The notes below the pieces were generated by a model. It did no database searches. It had not been told where the DNA came from and worked only from the letters and a program-made list of their open reading frames with translations. 64,000 bases of DNA. Source: Hymenobacter cheonanensis (GTDB taxonomy: Bacteria; Bacteroidota; Bacteroidia; Cytophagales; Hymenobacteraceae). Within the stretch, counting starts at the first letter, position 1. Each line of letters starts with the position of its first letter. Position numbers and translations under genes: made by a program. Location of the stretch: NCBI RefSeq assembly GCF_030581075.1, contig NZ_JAUQSW010000012.1, positions 1 through 64,000 of the forward strand, read 5' to 3'. Positions 50,579-60,075 of the stretch are shown here, in pieces.

Positions 50579-52423
50579 ATGAAGACTTACCTCCGCCTGC
50601 TGAGCTTTTCGCGGCCCTACGCCGATTTTGTGCCGCTGTATGCACTGTACGCCACGCTAGGCATCTTTTTCGGCATCGCTAACTTTACGCTGGTTATTCC
50701 GCTGCTCAACGTGCTCTTCGGTACCACCGGCACGCACACGGCCGAGGCGCCCGCCGTGCTGCCCTCCTTCTCGCTCTCAATTGACTACATCAAGGGCACG
50801 TTCAACTTCTACTTTGCCCAGATGCTGGCCGAGCACGGCAAGCAGGGCACGCTGGCTTTTGTGTGCGGGCTGCTCATCGGGTCGGTTTTTTTGAGCAACC
50901 TGTTTCGTTACCTCGGCGGGCGGCTGCTGGCCAGGGTGCGGGCGCGGGTGGTGCGCAACGTGCGCGGCTCGCTCTTCGGACGCATTACGGAGCTGGAGCT
51001 GGGCTACTTTTCGAATGAGCGCAAGGGCGACCTCATCTCGCGCCTCACCAACGACGTGCAGGAAATCGAGATTTCGGTGGTGAACACCCTCACGGCCGTG
51101 TTCAAGGAGCCCGCCAACATCATCGGCATTTTCGTGCTGCTGTTCTCGATGTCGGCCAAGCTCACGCTGTTTTCGCTGGTGCTGCTGCCCATTTCGGGCG
51201 GCATTATCGCCAGCGTATCGAAGCGCCTGCGCCGCCACGCCACCATCAGCCAAACCACGCTGGGGGCCATGCTCTCGGTGATTGAGGAAACGCTAGGGGG
51301 TATGCGCGTGGTGAAGGCTTTCAACGCCCGCCCCTACGTGGTGGAGAAATTTGAGTACCAGAACGACCTGTACGCCCGCACCACGCAGGCCATCGACAAC
51401 ACCCGCGACCTGGCCTCGCCGTTCTCGGAGTTTGCGGGCGTTACGGTGGTAGCGGGGCTGCTGTACTACGGCGGCTCGCTGGTGCTGGGCGGGCAGGCCG
51501 AGTTGTCGGCTTCGGCGTTTATCACCTACATCATCCTGTTTTCGCAGATTCTGACGCCGGCCAAAAACCTGTCGGGCGCTTTCAGCAACATCCAGCGCGG
51601 GCTGGTGGCGGGCGGCCGGGTACTGGGCATCATCGACACCGAATCGACGATTCGCGACCGGCCCGATGCTACTATACTACCGGCTTTCAACGAGCAGGTA
51701 GAGCTGCGCGACGTGAGCTTTCACTACGGCGACGTGCCGGTGCTCTTCGACCTGAACCTGACCGTAAAAAAAGGCCAGACGGTGGCGCTGGTGGGCCCCA
51801 GCGGCGGCGGCAAAAGCACCATCGCCGACCTACTGCCGCGCTTCTACGACCCTAGCGCGGGCCAGGTGCTCATCGACGGCCACGACGTGCGCGACTGCAC
51901 CCTGCACTCGGTGCGCGCCCAGATGGGCATTGTCACGCAGGAGAGCATTCTCTTCAACGACACAATTTACAACAACATCAAATTCAACACCGAAGCTACC
52001 GAAGCCGAGGTGATAGAAGCCGCCAAAACGGCTAACGCCCACGACTTTATTATGGCCAGCCCCGACGGCTACCAAACTACCATCGGCGACCGGGGCGGGC
52101 GCCTGAGCGGCGGGCAGCGCCAGCGCCTGAGCATTGCCAGGGCCATCCTGCGCAACCCGCCCATCCTCATCCTCGACGAAGCCACCTCGGCCCTCGATAC
52201 TGAGAGCGAGAAGCTGGTGCAGGAAGCCCTCACGCGCCTCATGGCCTCGCGCACCTCGCTCGTTATCGCGCACCGCCTCAGCACGGTGCGCCACGCCGAC
52301 GAGATTATCGTGCTTCAGCACGGCCGCATTGTGGAGCGCGGCACCCACGACGAATTGCTGGCCCGCGAAGGGGGGCTGTACCAGCGCCTGAGCCAGCTGC
52401 AAACCAACGCGGCCTTGGTCTAA
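50579..52423 (+). CDS. MsbA-like ABC exporter (fused permease and ATPase)
   Basis: The 614-residue half-transporter has six membrane helices in residues ~15-330 and an ATPase domain with Walker A GPSGGGKSTIADLLPR near residue 405, signature LSGGQRQRLSIARAIL near residue 510 and Walker B ILILDEATSALD near residue 533. The H-loop is VIAHRLSTV. It should work as a homodimer and flip lipids or export a drug-like substrate; neighbouring LPS genes favour lipid A. No adjacent partner half-transporter exists. Confidence 0.92.
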   Translation: MKTYLRLLSFSRPYADFVPLYALYATLGIFFGIANFTLVIPLLNVLFGTTGTHTAEAPAVLPSFSLSIDYIKGTFNFYFAQMLAEHGKQGTLAFVCGLLIGSVFLSNLFRYLGGRLLARVRARVVRNVRGSLFGRITELELGYFSNERKGDLISRLTNDVQEIEISVVNTLTAVFKEPANIIGIFVLLFSMSAKLTLFSLVLLPISGGIIASVSKRLRRHATISQTTLGAMLSVIEETLGGMRVVKAFNARPYVVEKFEYQNDLYARTTQAIDNTRDLASPFSEFAGVTVVAGLLYYGGSLVLGGQAELSASAFITYIILFSQILTPAKNLSGAFSNIQRGLVAGGRVLGIIDTESTIRDRPDATILPAFNEQVELRDVSFHYGDVPVLFDLNLTVKKGQTVALVGPSGGGKSTIADLLPRFYDPSAGQVLIDGHDVRDCTLHSVRAQMGIVTQESILFNDTIYNNIKFNTEATEAEVIEAAKTANAHDFIMASPDGYQTTIGDRGGRLSGGQRQRLSIARAILRNPPILILDEATSALDTESEKLVQEALTRLMASRTSLVIAHRLSTVRHADEIIVLQHGRIVERGTHDELLAREGGLYQRLSQLQTNAALV

Positions 52424-52493
52424 ACGTAAGCAAGCTGGCAGGCCGTGTGGTTTTGCTTAATTTTCGCGTTTTACCCCTCTCCGCCCTCCCACC

Positions 52494-52898
52494 ATGCTTT
52501 TTCTAAAACGCATCGTCACCGTGCTAGCCCTGGTTTACCTGCTGCTGGCCCTGCTCATCTTGTTTTTTCCGTTTGTGCGCAGCTCCACGGTCGGTATTTT
52601 CAGCGTCTACAGCCTGCCCATGGAAATTAACATGCTGCTGGGCTTTACCTGGGCCAGCGTCTTTATTATGGGGCTGCTGCTTGTGTTTGAGAACCTCGAC
52701 AGCGGCCTGCTTCGCCGCAGTGCTTCCAAGCAGGAGCAGAAAATCAACGAGTTGAAGGCACAGCTTTTCGACACGCAGAAGGCCCTGGCGGCCGCCCCCA
52801 CCATGCACTCCTCGCCGCCCGGCATCTCGTCGGCCCCGGGCGCCACGGCCTACCCGCCTACTTATAACACGCCGCCCACTACCCCGCCCACCTACTAG
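52494..52898 (+). CDS. Small membrane protein with Pro/Thr-rich tail
   Basis: The 134-residue product has two membrane helices (residues ~5-30 and ~45-65), a short coiled-coil (SASKQEQKINELKAQLFDTQ) and a Pro/Thr/Tyr-rich tail ending in NTPPTTPPTY. The layout recalls LapA-like envelope proteins, but no domain is assignable. It is followed after 10 nt by gmhA, so co-transcription is likely. Confidence 0.7.
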   Translation: MLFLKRIVTVLALVYLLLALLILFFPFVRSSTVGIFSVYSLPMEINMLLGFTWASVFIMGLLLVFENLDSGLLRRSASKQEQKINELKAQLFDTQKALAAAPTMHSSPPGISSAPGATAYPPTYNTPPTTPPTY

Positions 52899-52908
52899 TT
52901 TTTTCTGC

Positions 52909-53490
52909 TTGCACCTCCCCGACCTCATCCGCACGGAGCTTACCGAAGCCCGCTCCGTACTCGACCAGTTTCTGGCCGACCCAGCCAACCTCGACCGCAT
53001 TGCCCAGGCGGCCGAGGTGTTTGCCGCTAGCCTCACCAGTGGCGGCAAAGCCCTCACCTGCGGCAACGGCGGCAGCCTCTGCGACGCCCAGCATTTTGCC
53101 GAGGAGCTAAGCGGCCGCTACCGCCAGGACCGCCGCGCCCTGGCCGCCATTGCCCTCACCGAAGCCTCGCACATGACCTGCGTAGCCAATGACTTCGGCT
53201 TTGAGTTCGTGTTCAGCCGCTTCGTAGAAGCGCTGGGCCGGCCCGGCGATGTGCTGCTGGCCATCAGCACGAGCGGCAACTCGCCCAATATTTTGCGCGC
53301 CGCCGAAGCCGCCCGTGCCGCTGGCCTGAAAGTGGTGAGCCTTACCGGCAAAGACGGTGGCCAGCTGGCTAGCCTCAGCGATGTCGAAATCCGGGTGCCG
53401 CACTTCGGCTACGCCGACCGCATCCAGGAAGTGCACATCAAGGTCATTCATATCCTGATTATGCTGATTGAGAAGCTGGTAATCGGCTAA
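52909..53490 (+). CDS. gmhA: Phosphoheptose isomerase (sedoheptulose 7-phosphate isomerase)
   Basis: GmhA turns sedoheptulose 7-phosphate into heptose 7-phosphate, the first step to ADP-heptose for LPS. The 193-residue SIS-domain protein has the phosphate loop CGNGGSLCDAQHFAEELSGR near residue 48 and the second loop STSGNSPNIL near residue 122. The start is probably TTG at 52909; no ATG exists upstream in the available gap. hldD of the same pathway is at 33179. A long palindromic repeat follows the gene. Confidence 0.92.
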   Translation: MHLPDLIRTELTEARSVLDQFLADPANLDRIAQAAEVFAASLTSGGKALTCGNGGSLCDAQHFAEELSGRYRQDRRALAAIALTEASHMTCVANDFGFEFVFSRFVEALGRPGDVLLAISTSGNSPNILRAAEAARAAGLKVVSLTGKDGGQLASLSDVEIRVPHFGYADRIQEVHIKVIHILIMLIEKLVIG

Positions 53491-53515
53491 GAAAACTCCG
53501 GTATAGCGTTTTGAT

Positions 53516-53620
53516 AAACAACGTCATGCCGAACAAAGGAAAGCACCTTATCCGTGTCACTAGGCTACCACCCTAGCGGCATGGGTAAGGTGCTTTCCTT
53601 TGTTCGGCATGACGTTGTTT
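53516..53620. repeat. Palindromic repeat, family member d
   Basis: Perfect arms 53516-53550 and 53586-53620 (35 nt) carry AACGTCATGCCGAACAAAGG and its complement. The loop contains ACCCTAGCGG. It lies between gmhA and comM, both rightward. The stem core differs from members a, b, c and e but is exactly matched in its own two arms. Confidence 0.95.
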
Positions 53621-53674
53621 GTTTAGGTGTACTTTAGCGTTCCTTTGCCAGAATAAAGTATTATACCAACACAG

Positions 53675-55213
53675 ATGCTAACCAAGACCTACGGCTCGGC
53701 CGTGCAGGGTGTCAATGCTTATACCATTACGATTGAAGTAGTTGTGACGGCCGGGACGAATTTTTACGTGGTTGGCCTCCCCGATAACGCTATTAAGGAA
53801 AGCCAGCAGCGCATCGAGTCGGCCCTGAAGCTGCGCGGCTACCGCATGCCGCGCACCAAAGTGGTGGTGAACATGGCGCCTGCCGATATCCGCAAGGAAG
53901 GCGCGGCCTACGACCTGCCCATCGCGCTAGGCATCCTGCACGCTTCGCAGCAGCTGAATACCGAGACGCTAGGCGACTACGTAATAATGGGCGAGCTATC
54001 GCTCGACGGTGCGCTACGGCCCATCAAGGGCGTGCTGCCGATTGCCATTCAGGCCCGCAAGGAGGGTTTTAAGGGCATCATTTTGCCCAAGGAGAACGCT
54101 CAGGAAGCCGCCATTGTCAACAACCTCGACGTGATTCCGGTGGCCACGATGCAGCAGGCTATCGACTTCTTCGAGGGCCGCGAAAGCATTGAGCCCGTGC
54201 GCATTGACACGCGCGATATTTTTCAGCACACTGCCAACCAATACGCCGCCGACTTTGCCGACGTGCAGGGCCAGGAGAACATCAAGCGGGCGCTGGAAAT
54301 AGCGGCGGCCGGCGGTCACAACGTCATCATGATAGGCCCGCCCGGCGCCGGCAAAACCATGCTAGCCAAGCGCTTGCCCACCATTTTGCCGCCGCTCAAC
54401 ATGCAGGAGGCGCTCGAAACTACCAAGATTCATTCGGTGGCCGGCAAGCTGGGCACCGGCCAGGGCCTGCTGAGCCAGCGGCCGTTTCGGGCACCGCACC
54501 ATACCATTTCGGACGTGGCGCTGGTGGGCGGCGGCGGCAACCCGCAGCCGGGCGAAATCTCGCTTTCGCACAACGGCGTGCTGTTTTTGGATGAGCTGCC
54601 CGAGTTTAAGCGCACCGTGCTGGAGGTGATGCGCCAGCCGCTGGAGGAGCGCCGCGTGACCATTTCGCGGGCCAAGGTGAGCATCGATTTTCCGGCCAAT
54701 TTTATGCTCATTGCCAGCATGAACCCTTGTCCGTGTGGCTATTACAACCACCCCGACAAGGAGTGCGTGTGCGGCCCCGGCGTGGTGCAGAAGTACCTCA
54801 ACAAGGTGAGCGGCCCGCTGCTCGACCGCATTGACCTGCACGTGGAGGTAACGCCCGTCACCTTCGACCAGATGACCGAGACGCGCAAGGCCGAAACCAG
54901 CCACGACATTCAGCAGCGCGTGGAGCGAGCCCTGGAAGTACAAAGTAAGCGCTTTGCCGAACAGGCTGATATTCATTCCAATGCCATGATGCCATCGCAA
55001 ATGGTGAAGGACATTTGTGAGATAAGCGCAGATGGCCGCAACCTGCTCAAAACGGCCATGGAGCGGCTAGGCCTCAGCGCCCGCGCCTACGACCGCATCC
55101 TGAAAGTGGCCCGCACCATTGCCGACCTGGCCGGCACCGACGAGATTCAGATTCAGCACCTGGCCGAGGCTATTCAGTACCGCTCGCTCGACCGCGAAGG
55201 CTGGGCGGGGTAA
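53675..55213 (+). CDS. comM: YifB/ComM-family Mg-chelatase-like AAA ATPase
   Basis: The 512-residue protein has an N-terminal Lon-protease-like fold (about residues 20-180), then an AAA+ domain with Walker A GPPGAGKTMLAKRLP near residue 216 and NGVLFLDELPEF (Walker B) near residue 303, a zinc-finger-like cluster (CPCGYYNHPDKECVCGP) near residue 350 and a C-terminal helical domain. ComM-type helicases promote branch migration during natural transformation; relatives in non-competent species have unclear roles. ATG at 53675 begins MLTKTYGSAVQGVNAY, the family start. Confidence 0.94.
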   Translation: MLTKTYGSAVQGVNAYTITIEVVVTAGTNFYVVGLPDNAIKESQQRIESALKLRGYRMPRTKVVVNMAPADIRKEGAAYDLPIALGILHASQQLNTETLGDYVIMGELSLDGALRPIKGVLPIAIQARKEGFKGIILPKENAQEAAIVNNLDVIPVATMQQAIDFFEGRESIEPVRIDTRDIFQHTANQYAADFADVQGQENIKRALEIAAAGGHNVIMIGPPGAGKTMLAKRLPTILPPLNMQEALETTKIHSVAGKLGTGQGLLSQRPFRAPHHTISDVALVGGGGNPQPGEISLSHNGVLFLDELPEFKRTVLEVMRQPLEERRVTISRAKVSIDFPANFMLIASMNPCPCGYYNHPDKECVCGPGVVQKYLNKVSGPLLDRIDLHVEVTPVTFDQMTETRKAETSHDIQQRVERALEVQSKRFAEQADIHSNAMMPSQMVKDICEISADGRNLLKTAMERLGLSARAYDRILKVARTIADLAGTDEIQIQHLAEAIQYRSLDREGWAG

Positions 55214-55250
55214 CTTTGCCCGGCTTTTGAGCGCTAGCGAAGCCTTCCCG

Positions 55251-56282
55251 ATGTATAAATCCATTGTCAAGCCCTTGCTGTTTCAGCTCGATGCCGAGCG
55301 GACGCACCATCTCATTTTCAACAACTTGAAGCGGGCTAGCCGCGTGCCGGGCACGGCCGCGCTGCTGCGCAGCCTCTACGACTACCAGCACCCTAGCCTG
55401 CGGCGCGAGGTATTTGGGCTAACCTTCGCCAACCCCGTGGGGCTGGCGGCGGGCTTCGACAAGAACGCGGTGCTTACCGATGAGTTGGCCAGCCTGGGCT
55501 TCGGGTTTGTGGAAATCGGGACGGTGACGCCCCGGCCGCAGCCCGGCAACCCGCAGCCGCGCCTGTTTCGGCTGCCGCAGGATGGGGCGCTCATCAACCG
55601 CATGGGCTTTAACAACGACGGGGCGGCGGCCGTGGCGGCCCGCTTGCGGCAGCGTACCAACCGGCAGCTCATCATCGGCGGCAACATCGGGAAGAACAAG
55701 GACACGCCCAATGAGCGCGCCGCCGACGACTACGTGGCCGCCTTCAAGGCCCTGGCCGAGGTGGTCGATTACTTCGTGGTCAATGTTAGCTCGCCCAATA
55801 CGCCGGGCCTGCGCGAATTGCAGGATAAAAAGCCGCTTATCAGCCTCTTGCAGCAGGTGCAGGCGCACAACCTGGCCCGCCCCACGCCGCGCCCGCTGCT
55901 ACTCAAAATTGCGCCCGACCTCACCGACGCGCAGCTCGACGACATTCTGGAAATAGCCCAAGAAACCAAGCTGAGCGGGCTGGTGGCTACCAACACGACC
56001 ATCGGCCGCGGTGGGCTAGCCACCCCGGCGGCCACCGTGGCGGCCTACGGCGCGGGCGGCCTGAGTGGCCGGCCGCTACGGGCACGGGCCACCGAAGTCA
56101 TTGCCTACCTGCACCGCCGCAGCCAGGGCGGGCTGCCCATTATCGGGGCGGGCGGCATTCACTCGGCCCAGGATGCGCTCGAAAAGCTGGCGGCCGGCGC
56201 CAGCCTGGTGCAGCTGTACACCGGCTTTATTTATGAAGGGCCGGGGCTGGTGAAGCAAATAAATCAGGCCATAGTGGGCTGA
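55251..56282 (+). CDS. pyrD: Dihydroorotate dehydrogenase (quinone), class 2
   Basis: PyrD oxidises dihydroorotate to orotate and passes electrons to the quinone pool at the membrane. The 343-residue product has the N-terminal amphipathic segment of class 2 enzymes (MYKSIVKPLLFQLDAERTHH), NPVGLAAGFDKNA (FMN binding) near residue 66, the catalytic serine in VNVSSPNTPGLRELQ near residue 180 and IGAGGIHSAQDALEKL. It lies 37 nt after comM. Its 3' end overlaps the convergent membrane protein gene by 19 nt. Confidence 0.95.
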   Translation: MYKSIVKPLLFQLDAERTHHLIFNNLKRASRVPGTAALLRSLYDYQHPSLRREVFGLTFANPVGLAAGFDKNAVLTDELASLGFGFVEIGTVTPRPQPGNPQPRLFRLPQDGALINRMGFNNDGAAAVAARLRQRTNRQLIIGGNIGKNKDTPNERAADDYVAAFKALAEVVDYFVVNVSSPNTPGLRELQDKKPLISLLQQVQAHNLARPTPRPLLLKIAPDLTDAQLDDILEIAQETKLSGLVATNTTIGRGGLATPAATVAAYGAGGLSGRPLRARATEVIAYLHRRSQGGLPIIGAGGIHSAQDALEKLAAGASLVQLYTGFIYEGPGLVKQINQAIVG

Positions 56283-56965
56283 ATGTGAACCTCTACCACC
56301 TCGGCGGGGCGCTGGCCCTGGACAAAGCGTGCCTTATAGCGGCGGCTCACCCATACGAGCGGCGGCACCATCACGAGGGTAGGCCACAGGAAATTCCAGG
56401 GCCAGGGAATGAAATGCAGGCTGGTGGCCGAAAACGCCGACACCGCTGCAATGTAGGCGCCCACAAAGCCCGACATATGGTTGAGCAGCCACTGCCCGGC
56501 CGGCCACGGCCCGCGTCGCCGGAAGCCGGCTAGCTGCCGGCCGGTTAGCGCCACGCCTATCAACCCAAATACTACTGAGGGTATCACCTTGTTAAGCAAG
56601 CCATAAACGAGCGTGCCGCTGAAAATGAGCAGCCCGGCCGTTACCAGCAGCCAGTCGGCCGGCGCCGGGCGGGCCCCGGCATCGCGGCCCACGCCCAGGT
56701 GCTTCTGGTAGAGCGCACGGTAGCCAAACACCGCCAGGTATAAGCTAAAAATTCCCGTCAGCAACAGAAATGTCAGCCCTTTAAAGCTGGCGTTGAAAAT
56801 GGCCGTGCTGCCCGCCACTACCATGGCCCAAAAAAACACCTGGCCCCAGCGCCGGTGGGCTAGCCCCCCTTTGCGCACGGCCAGCGCCACCGGCGCCACA
56901 AAAAAACCGATAAACCCCGCCGCAATGTGCAGGTAGCGCGAGTAGTGCAGCAAGGTAGAGAGCAT
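56264..56965 (-). CDS. Integral membrane protein, unknown function
   Basis: The 233-residue protein has about seven membrane helices, starting LLHYSRYLHIAAGFIGFFVA, and a conserved histidine near each end (HIAAG near residue 13, LNHMSGF near residue 165). No catalytic motif is recognised; it recalls uncharacterised DUF2306-like multi-helix proteins. It is convergent with pyrD, overlapping its end by 19 nt. ATG at 56965. Confidence 0.7.
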   Translation of the reverse strand: MLSTLLHYSRYLHIAAGFIGFFVAPVALAVRKGGLAHRRWGQVFFWAMVVAGSTAIFNASFKGLTFLLLTGIFSLYLAVFGYRALYQKHLGVGRDAGARPAPADWLLVTAGLLIFSGTLVYGLLNKVIPSVVFGLIGVALTGRQLAGFRRRGPWPAGQWLLNHMSGFVGAYIAAVSAFSATSLHFIPWPWNFLWPTLVMVPPLVWVSRRYKARFVQGQRPAEVVEVHIQPTMA

Positions 56966-57110
56966 AGCCGACCCGAAGCACCGGAAGGTAGACGGGCTTC
57001 GCGACGTAAATGTGGCGTGGCCAAGCCATTGTGCACCCTGAAAAATTGCCCAACCGGCCCGACGCGAGGCCGAAACGCTGTTTGCCCCCGCCCAGGCGTA
57101 GTGGGCCGGG

Positions 57111-58271
57111 CTACAGCTTTACGCCTACTTTAAACTCGATAACGTCGGCCGTGGCGCGGTGCACTTTCAGGTCGATGGCGCCGAAGAGCAGGTTGGTGGC
57201 CTGGTATTTCAGCCCGATGCGCTCGTAGTAGATGGGGTTCGACTGGTAGGGGTTGTAGAAATAGAGCCCCAGGTGCGTAACTAGGGCTAGCCGCCCAAAC
57301 AGCAGTTCATGGCCCACAAAGGCGCTAGCCTTCTTTACATCGGGCAGGTGCTCCTGGCTGCGGGCCGTATCGCGCAGCACCGCCAGCAGCGAGCGGTCGT
57401 AGAAGCCCTCCACGCCTACCAGCAGGTTGCTTTTGCGGTTGAGGCGGCGGCCCACGGCCACGGTAGCCGAGTTGACGAGGTAGTGCGTGGGGTCGCCGCC
57501 ACTGCGCTGCTTGTACCCCAGGCTTGTGCTGATATTCAAGAAGTTGTGGCCGATATCAGTGGGGGCAGGCTCGGGCGCGCCGCTGGCCGGGCCCAGCCGC
57601 CACTGGTGGTAGTTGACGCCCACTTGCAGCGTGGGCAGGTTGATGCCGAAATTGGGCTTGGCCGTGCCGCCGTTGGAGTAGTGGTTGAGCGCCAGGGCTA
57701 GCAGCAGGCCCAGGTGGTCGGTGAGGGCCACATCGTACTCCAGCCGCATTTGCAGCGTGGCATTCAGCGCCGAGCTTACAAAGGTGTTCTTGCGGTTGGT
57801 ATACAGGTCGTAGTGGTTGGGGAAATACGCTAGCCCCGTGCCCAGCCGAAAGCTCAGGTCGTGGCGCGCCGTGCGCACAATGGGCTTGCTCAGGTACACC
57901 GAGGCGGCGTAGCTCTGGCCCAGTAGGGGGTTGCGGTAGTCGTAGTACACCAGCGCCAGGCCCACCTTAGGGTATTTATACCAACCGTGCCAGGGGGCGG
58001 CCCCGGTAGTTTGGCGCTGCACGTTCAGCTCGAACCCCGTGGGGTGCGAGGCTACCAGGTGGCTGACTGGCGCCGTGTGGTTGATAATAATGCCGCCCTG
58101 GGCATACAAACCAAAAATAAATGGGCCGGGCGGCGCGGTCATTTTTGCCGAATCGGCGGCGCCCAGCGCCTGGGCACCGGCAGGCAGCGGCCCAGTGCAA
58201 TAGCTCAGCAGCACGCCGCTAAGTAGATAATACCTAATGCACTGCAAACTTTGGCCAAACCAAGACATCAC
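57111..58271 (-). CDS. Acyloxyacyl hydrolase / PagL-like lipid A deacylase
   Basis: The 386-residue outer membrane protein has an N-terminal signal region and many beta strands. The PagL signature is present: LALNHYSNGGTAKPN near residue 213, with His and Ser as in the PagL active site. PagL removes the 3-O acyl chain from lipid A in the outer membrane. It is longer than classical PagL (~170 residues), as in other Bacteroidota acyloxyacyl hydrolases. It is a fitting partner for the LPS genes in the window. The exact start within MMSWFGQSLQ is uncertain. Confidence 0.8.
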   Translation of the reverse strand: MMSWFGQSLQCIRYYLLSGVLLSYCTGPLPAGAQALGAADSAKMTAPPGPFIFGLYAQGGIIINHTAPVSHLVASHPTGFELNVQRQTTGAAPWHGWYKYPKVGLALVYYDYRNPLLGQSYAASVYLSKPIVRTARHDLSFRLGTGLAYFPNHYDLYTNRKNTFVSSALNATLQMRLEYDVALTDHLGLLLALALNHYSNGGTAKPNFGINLPTLQVGVNYHQWRLGPASGAPEPAPTDIGHNFLNISTSLGYKQRSGGDPTHYLVNSATVAVGRRLNRKSNLLVGVEGFYDRSLLAVLRDTARSQEHLPDVKKASAFVGHELLFGRLALVTHLGLYFYNPYQSNPIYYERIGLKYQATNLLFGAIDLKVHRATADVIEFKVGVKL

Positions 58272-58466
58272 ACAACAAACAAACTTATTTCAAAGCTACT
58301 CCTACTGGCAAGCTCTTTCGAAGCGGACTGAAAAAAAACCAAAATATGCTCAGAATGTAACCCCCGGCCCGCACCGGCAAGTATAAGGCGCATTCCCGGT
58401 CACGCAAGCTTCTTAAATTATTCTATCCTACAACCCGGCCCGGGACTATTAACCAATTTTTCAGTC

Positions 58467-59162
58467 ATGAAAAAAGTACTTCTTTCCCTTGGTCTTCTCG
58501 CCGGCTTTGCCGGTGCTGCTAACGCGCAGAGCGGCGTGGTAAAATATGGTATCAAAGGCGGTTTTAGCCTAAGCTCGTACACGGGCGGTGGCAGCACTGG
58601 CACCAACACCGGCTTCAAGCCGGGCTTCACGGCCGGCGTGCTCGTAAACTATGGCCTCTCCGATATGACTTCGCTCCAAATTGAGGGCCTGTACTCGCAG
58701 AAAGGTGCTTACCTCGATCAGGTAAACTATACGGTAGCCTCTACCCAATATAATGGCTATGCTTACCGCTCGACGCTTTCGTACATCGACGTGCCGGTAC
58801 TATTTAAAGTAAACACCGGCGAAGCTGGCAAGGGCTTGTTTTTTGAGCTTGGCCCGCAGGCTAGCTTCGCCCTGGGCGACCGCGAGTTTTTCCGCCCCCA
58901 GGGTGGCAAGGCTGGCGACCCGAGCGAGATAACAGTGTATAACAGCCGCGACCGGATGGTGCCGGTAGGTATTGGCTACGTAGGCGGCATCGGCTACCAG
59001 ATTACGAGCGGCTTTGGCCTGGGCGTGCGCTACACCGGCGATTTTTCGAACGTGTATAAGGATGGGTTTGGCGTTGGCAGCGCACCGCTGCAAGGCACCA
59101 ACAACTTCCACAACGGCGTATTCCAGTTCCAGGTGCACTACCTGTTTGGTGGCAAGAGCTAA
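58467..59162 (+). CDS. Outer membrane beta-barrel protein, PorT/OmpW-like
   Basis: The 231-residue product has a signal peptide (MKKVLLSLGLLAGFAGAANA) and a PorT-like eight-strand barrel: YGIKGGFSLSSYTGG, LQIEGLYSQKGAYLD, YIDVPVLFKVNTG, FELGPQASFAL and an aromatic end FQFQVHYLF. These are abundant outer membrane proteins of unknown individual role. A stem-loop terminator follows. A paralogue lies immediately downstream. Confidence 0.85.
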   Translation: MKKVLLSLGLLAGFAGAANAQSGVVKYGIKGGFSLSSYTGGGSTGTNTGFKPGFTAGVLVNYGLSDMTSLQIEGLYSQKGAYLDQVNYTVASTQYNGYAYRSTLSYIDVPVLFKVNTGEAGKGLFFELGPQASFALGDREFFRPQGGKAGDPSEITVYNSRDRMVPVGIGYVGGIGYQITSGFGLGVRYTGDFSNVYKDGFGVGSAPLQGTNNFHNGVFQFQVHYLFGGKS

Positions 59163-59188
59163 GCTAAATGCTTAAATTATCACTGCAA

Positions 59189-59222
59189 AAAAGCCAGCCT
59201 CTATTCAGAGGCTGGCTTTTTT
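59189..59222 (+). terminator. Terminator after the first beta-barrel gene
   Basis: AAAAGCCAGCCTCT (59189-59202) pairs with AGAGGCTGGCTTTT (59207-59220) with a 4-nt loop and a T-run. Confidence 0.9.
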
Positions 59223-59384
59223 GTACCCATTTACTGCTTGAAAGCAATTTTTGCTTTGGCAGCCAAGTCACTCATTTGCTTTGGCTTAAAGTTGCCAGCC
59301 CTGTCGCAGCCAAGTTTTGAGGAGCCCGCCGCTCCAGTAGGCAGCGTAGCTTTGCCTGGCTCACCATTTCGTCATCTTAATTTT

Positions 59385-60002
59385 ATGAGAAAAACCATCC
59401 TACTGCTAGCCCTCGGGCTAGGTGTAAGCACGGCGGCCCAGGCGCAGTACCGGGGGCGCGGCGGCAACGTCTCGCTGGGCATCAAGGCGGGTGCTTCGCT
59501 CACCAACTTTGTGGGCGACGATGCCAACGCTTTTCTCGGCCGCAATGTAGACTATCGCTTTGGCTTCCAAGCGGGTGTATTTGCCAACATTGGGTTTGCC
59601 AAGCTATTCGCTTTCCAGCCCGAGCTGCTTTATTCGCAGAAAGGCGCCAAGCTTAAGGATGCCGATGCCGGCCTACGCCTTCACTACATCGACGTGCCGC
59701 TCGCCTTCCACGTCAACACCGACGGCTTTTTCTTCGAGGCGGGCCCACAGGTAGGCTTTCTGGTAGGGGCCAAAAGTGAGGTTGGCAGCGCCTCGCTAGA
59801 CGTAAAAAGCGTTTATAAAGCAGTTGACTTTGGCTACCTGGCCGGGCTGGGCTACCAGCTCAAGCATGGCCTGGGCGTGGGCCTGCGCTACAACGGCGCT
59901 TTCACGAACGCGCCCGACTCGTACCCGGTTGGCAGCCTCACGGTGCAGCCGCGCGCGCGCAACAGCGCCTTCCAGCTCTACGCCACCTACTCCTTCAACT
60001 AG
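59385..60002 (+). CDS. Outer membrane beta-barrel protein, PorT-like (paralogue)
   Basis: The 205-residue product has a signal peptide (MRKTILLLALGLGVSTAAQA) and the same barrel pattern as the preceding gene (VSLGIKAGASLTNFVG, FQPELLYSQKGAKLKD, YIDVPLAFHVNTDG, EAGPQVGFLV, FQLYATYSF). ATG at 59385 is preferred over a longer open frame, as it gives the signal peptide. A TAGCTTTG box (59347-59354) is a possible -7 element. Confidence 0.85.
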   Translation: MRKTILLLALGLGVSTAAQAQYRGRGGNVSLGIKAGASLTNFVGDDANAFLGRNVDYRFGFQAGVFANIGFAKLFAFQPELLYSQKGAKLKDADAGLRLHYIDVPLAFHVNTDGFFFEAGPQVGFLVGAKSEVGSASLDVKSVYKAVDFGYLAGLGYQLKHGLGVGLRYNGAFTNAPDSYPVGSLTVQPRARNSAFQLYATYSFN

Positions 60003-60024
60003 GCCCCGGCGCCGCTGCCAAGGC

Positions 60025-60062
60025 AAAAAGCCCGGCCTCCTGCGCAGGAAGCCGGGCTTTTT
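60025..60062. terminator. Bidirectional terminator
   Basis: AAAAAGCCCGGC (60025-60036) pairs with GCCGGGCTTTTT (60051-60062), with an inner palindrome. It lies between convergent genes, with U-tracts on both strands. Confidence 0.88.
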
Positions 60063-60075
60063 CTTGAAATGCGGG

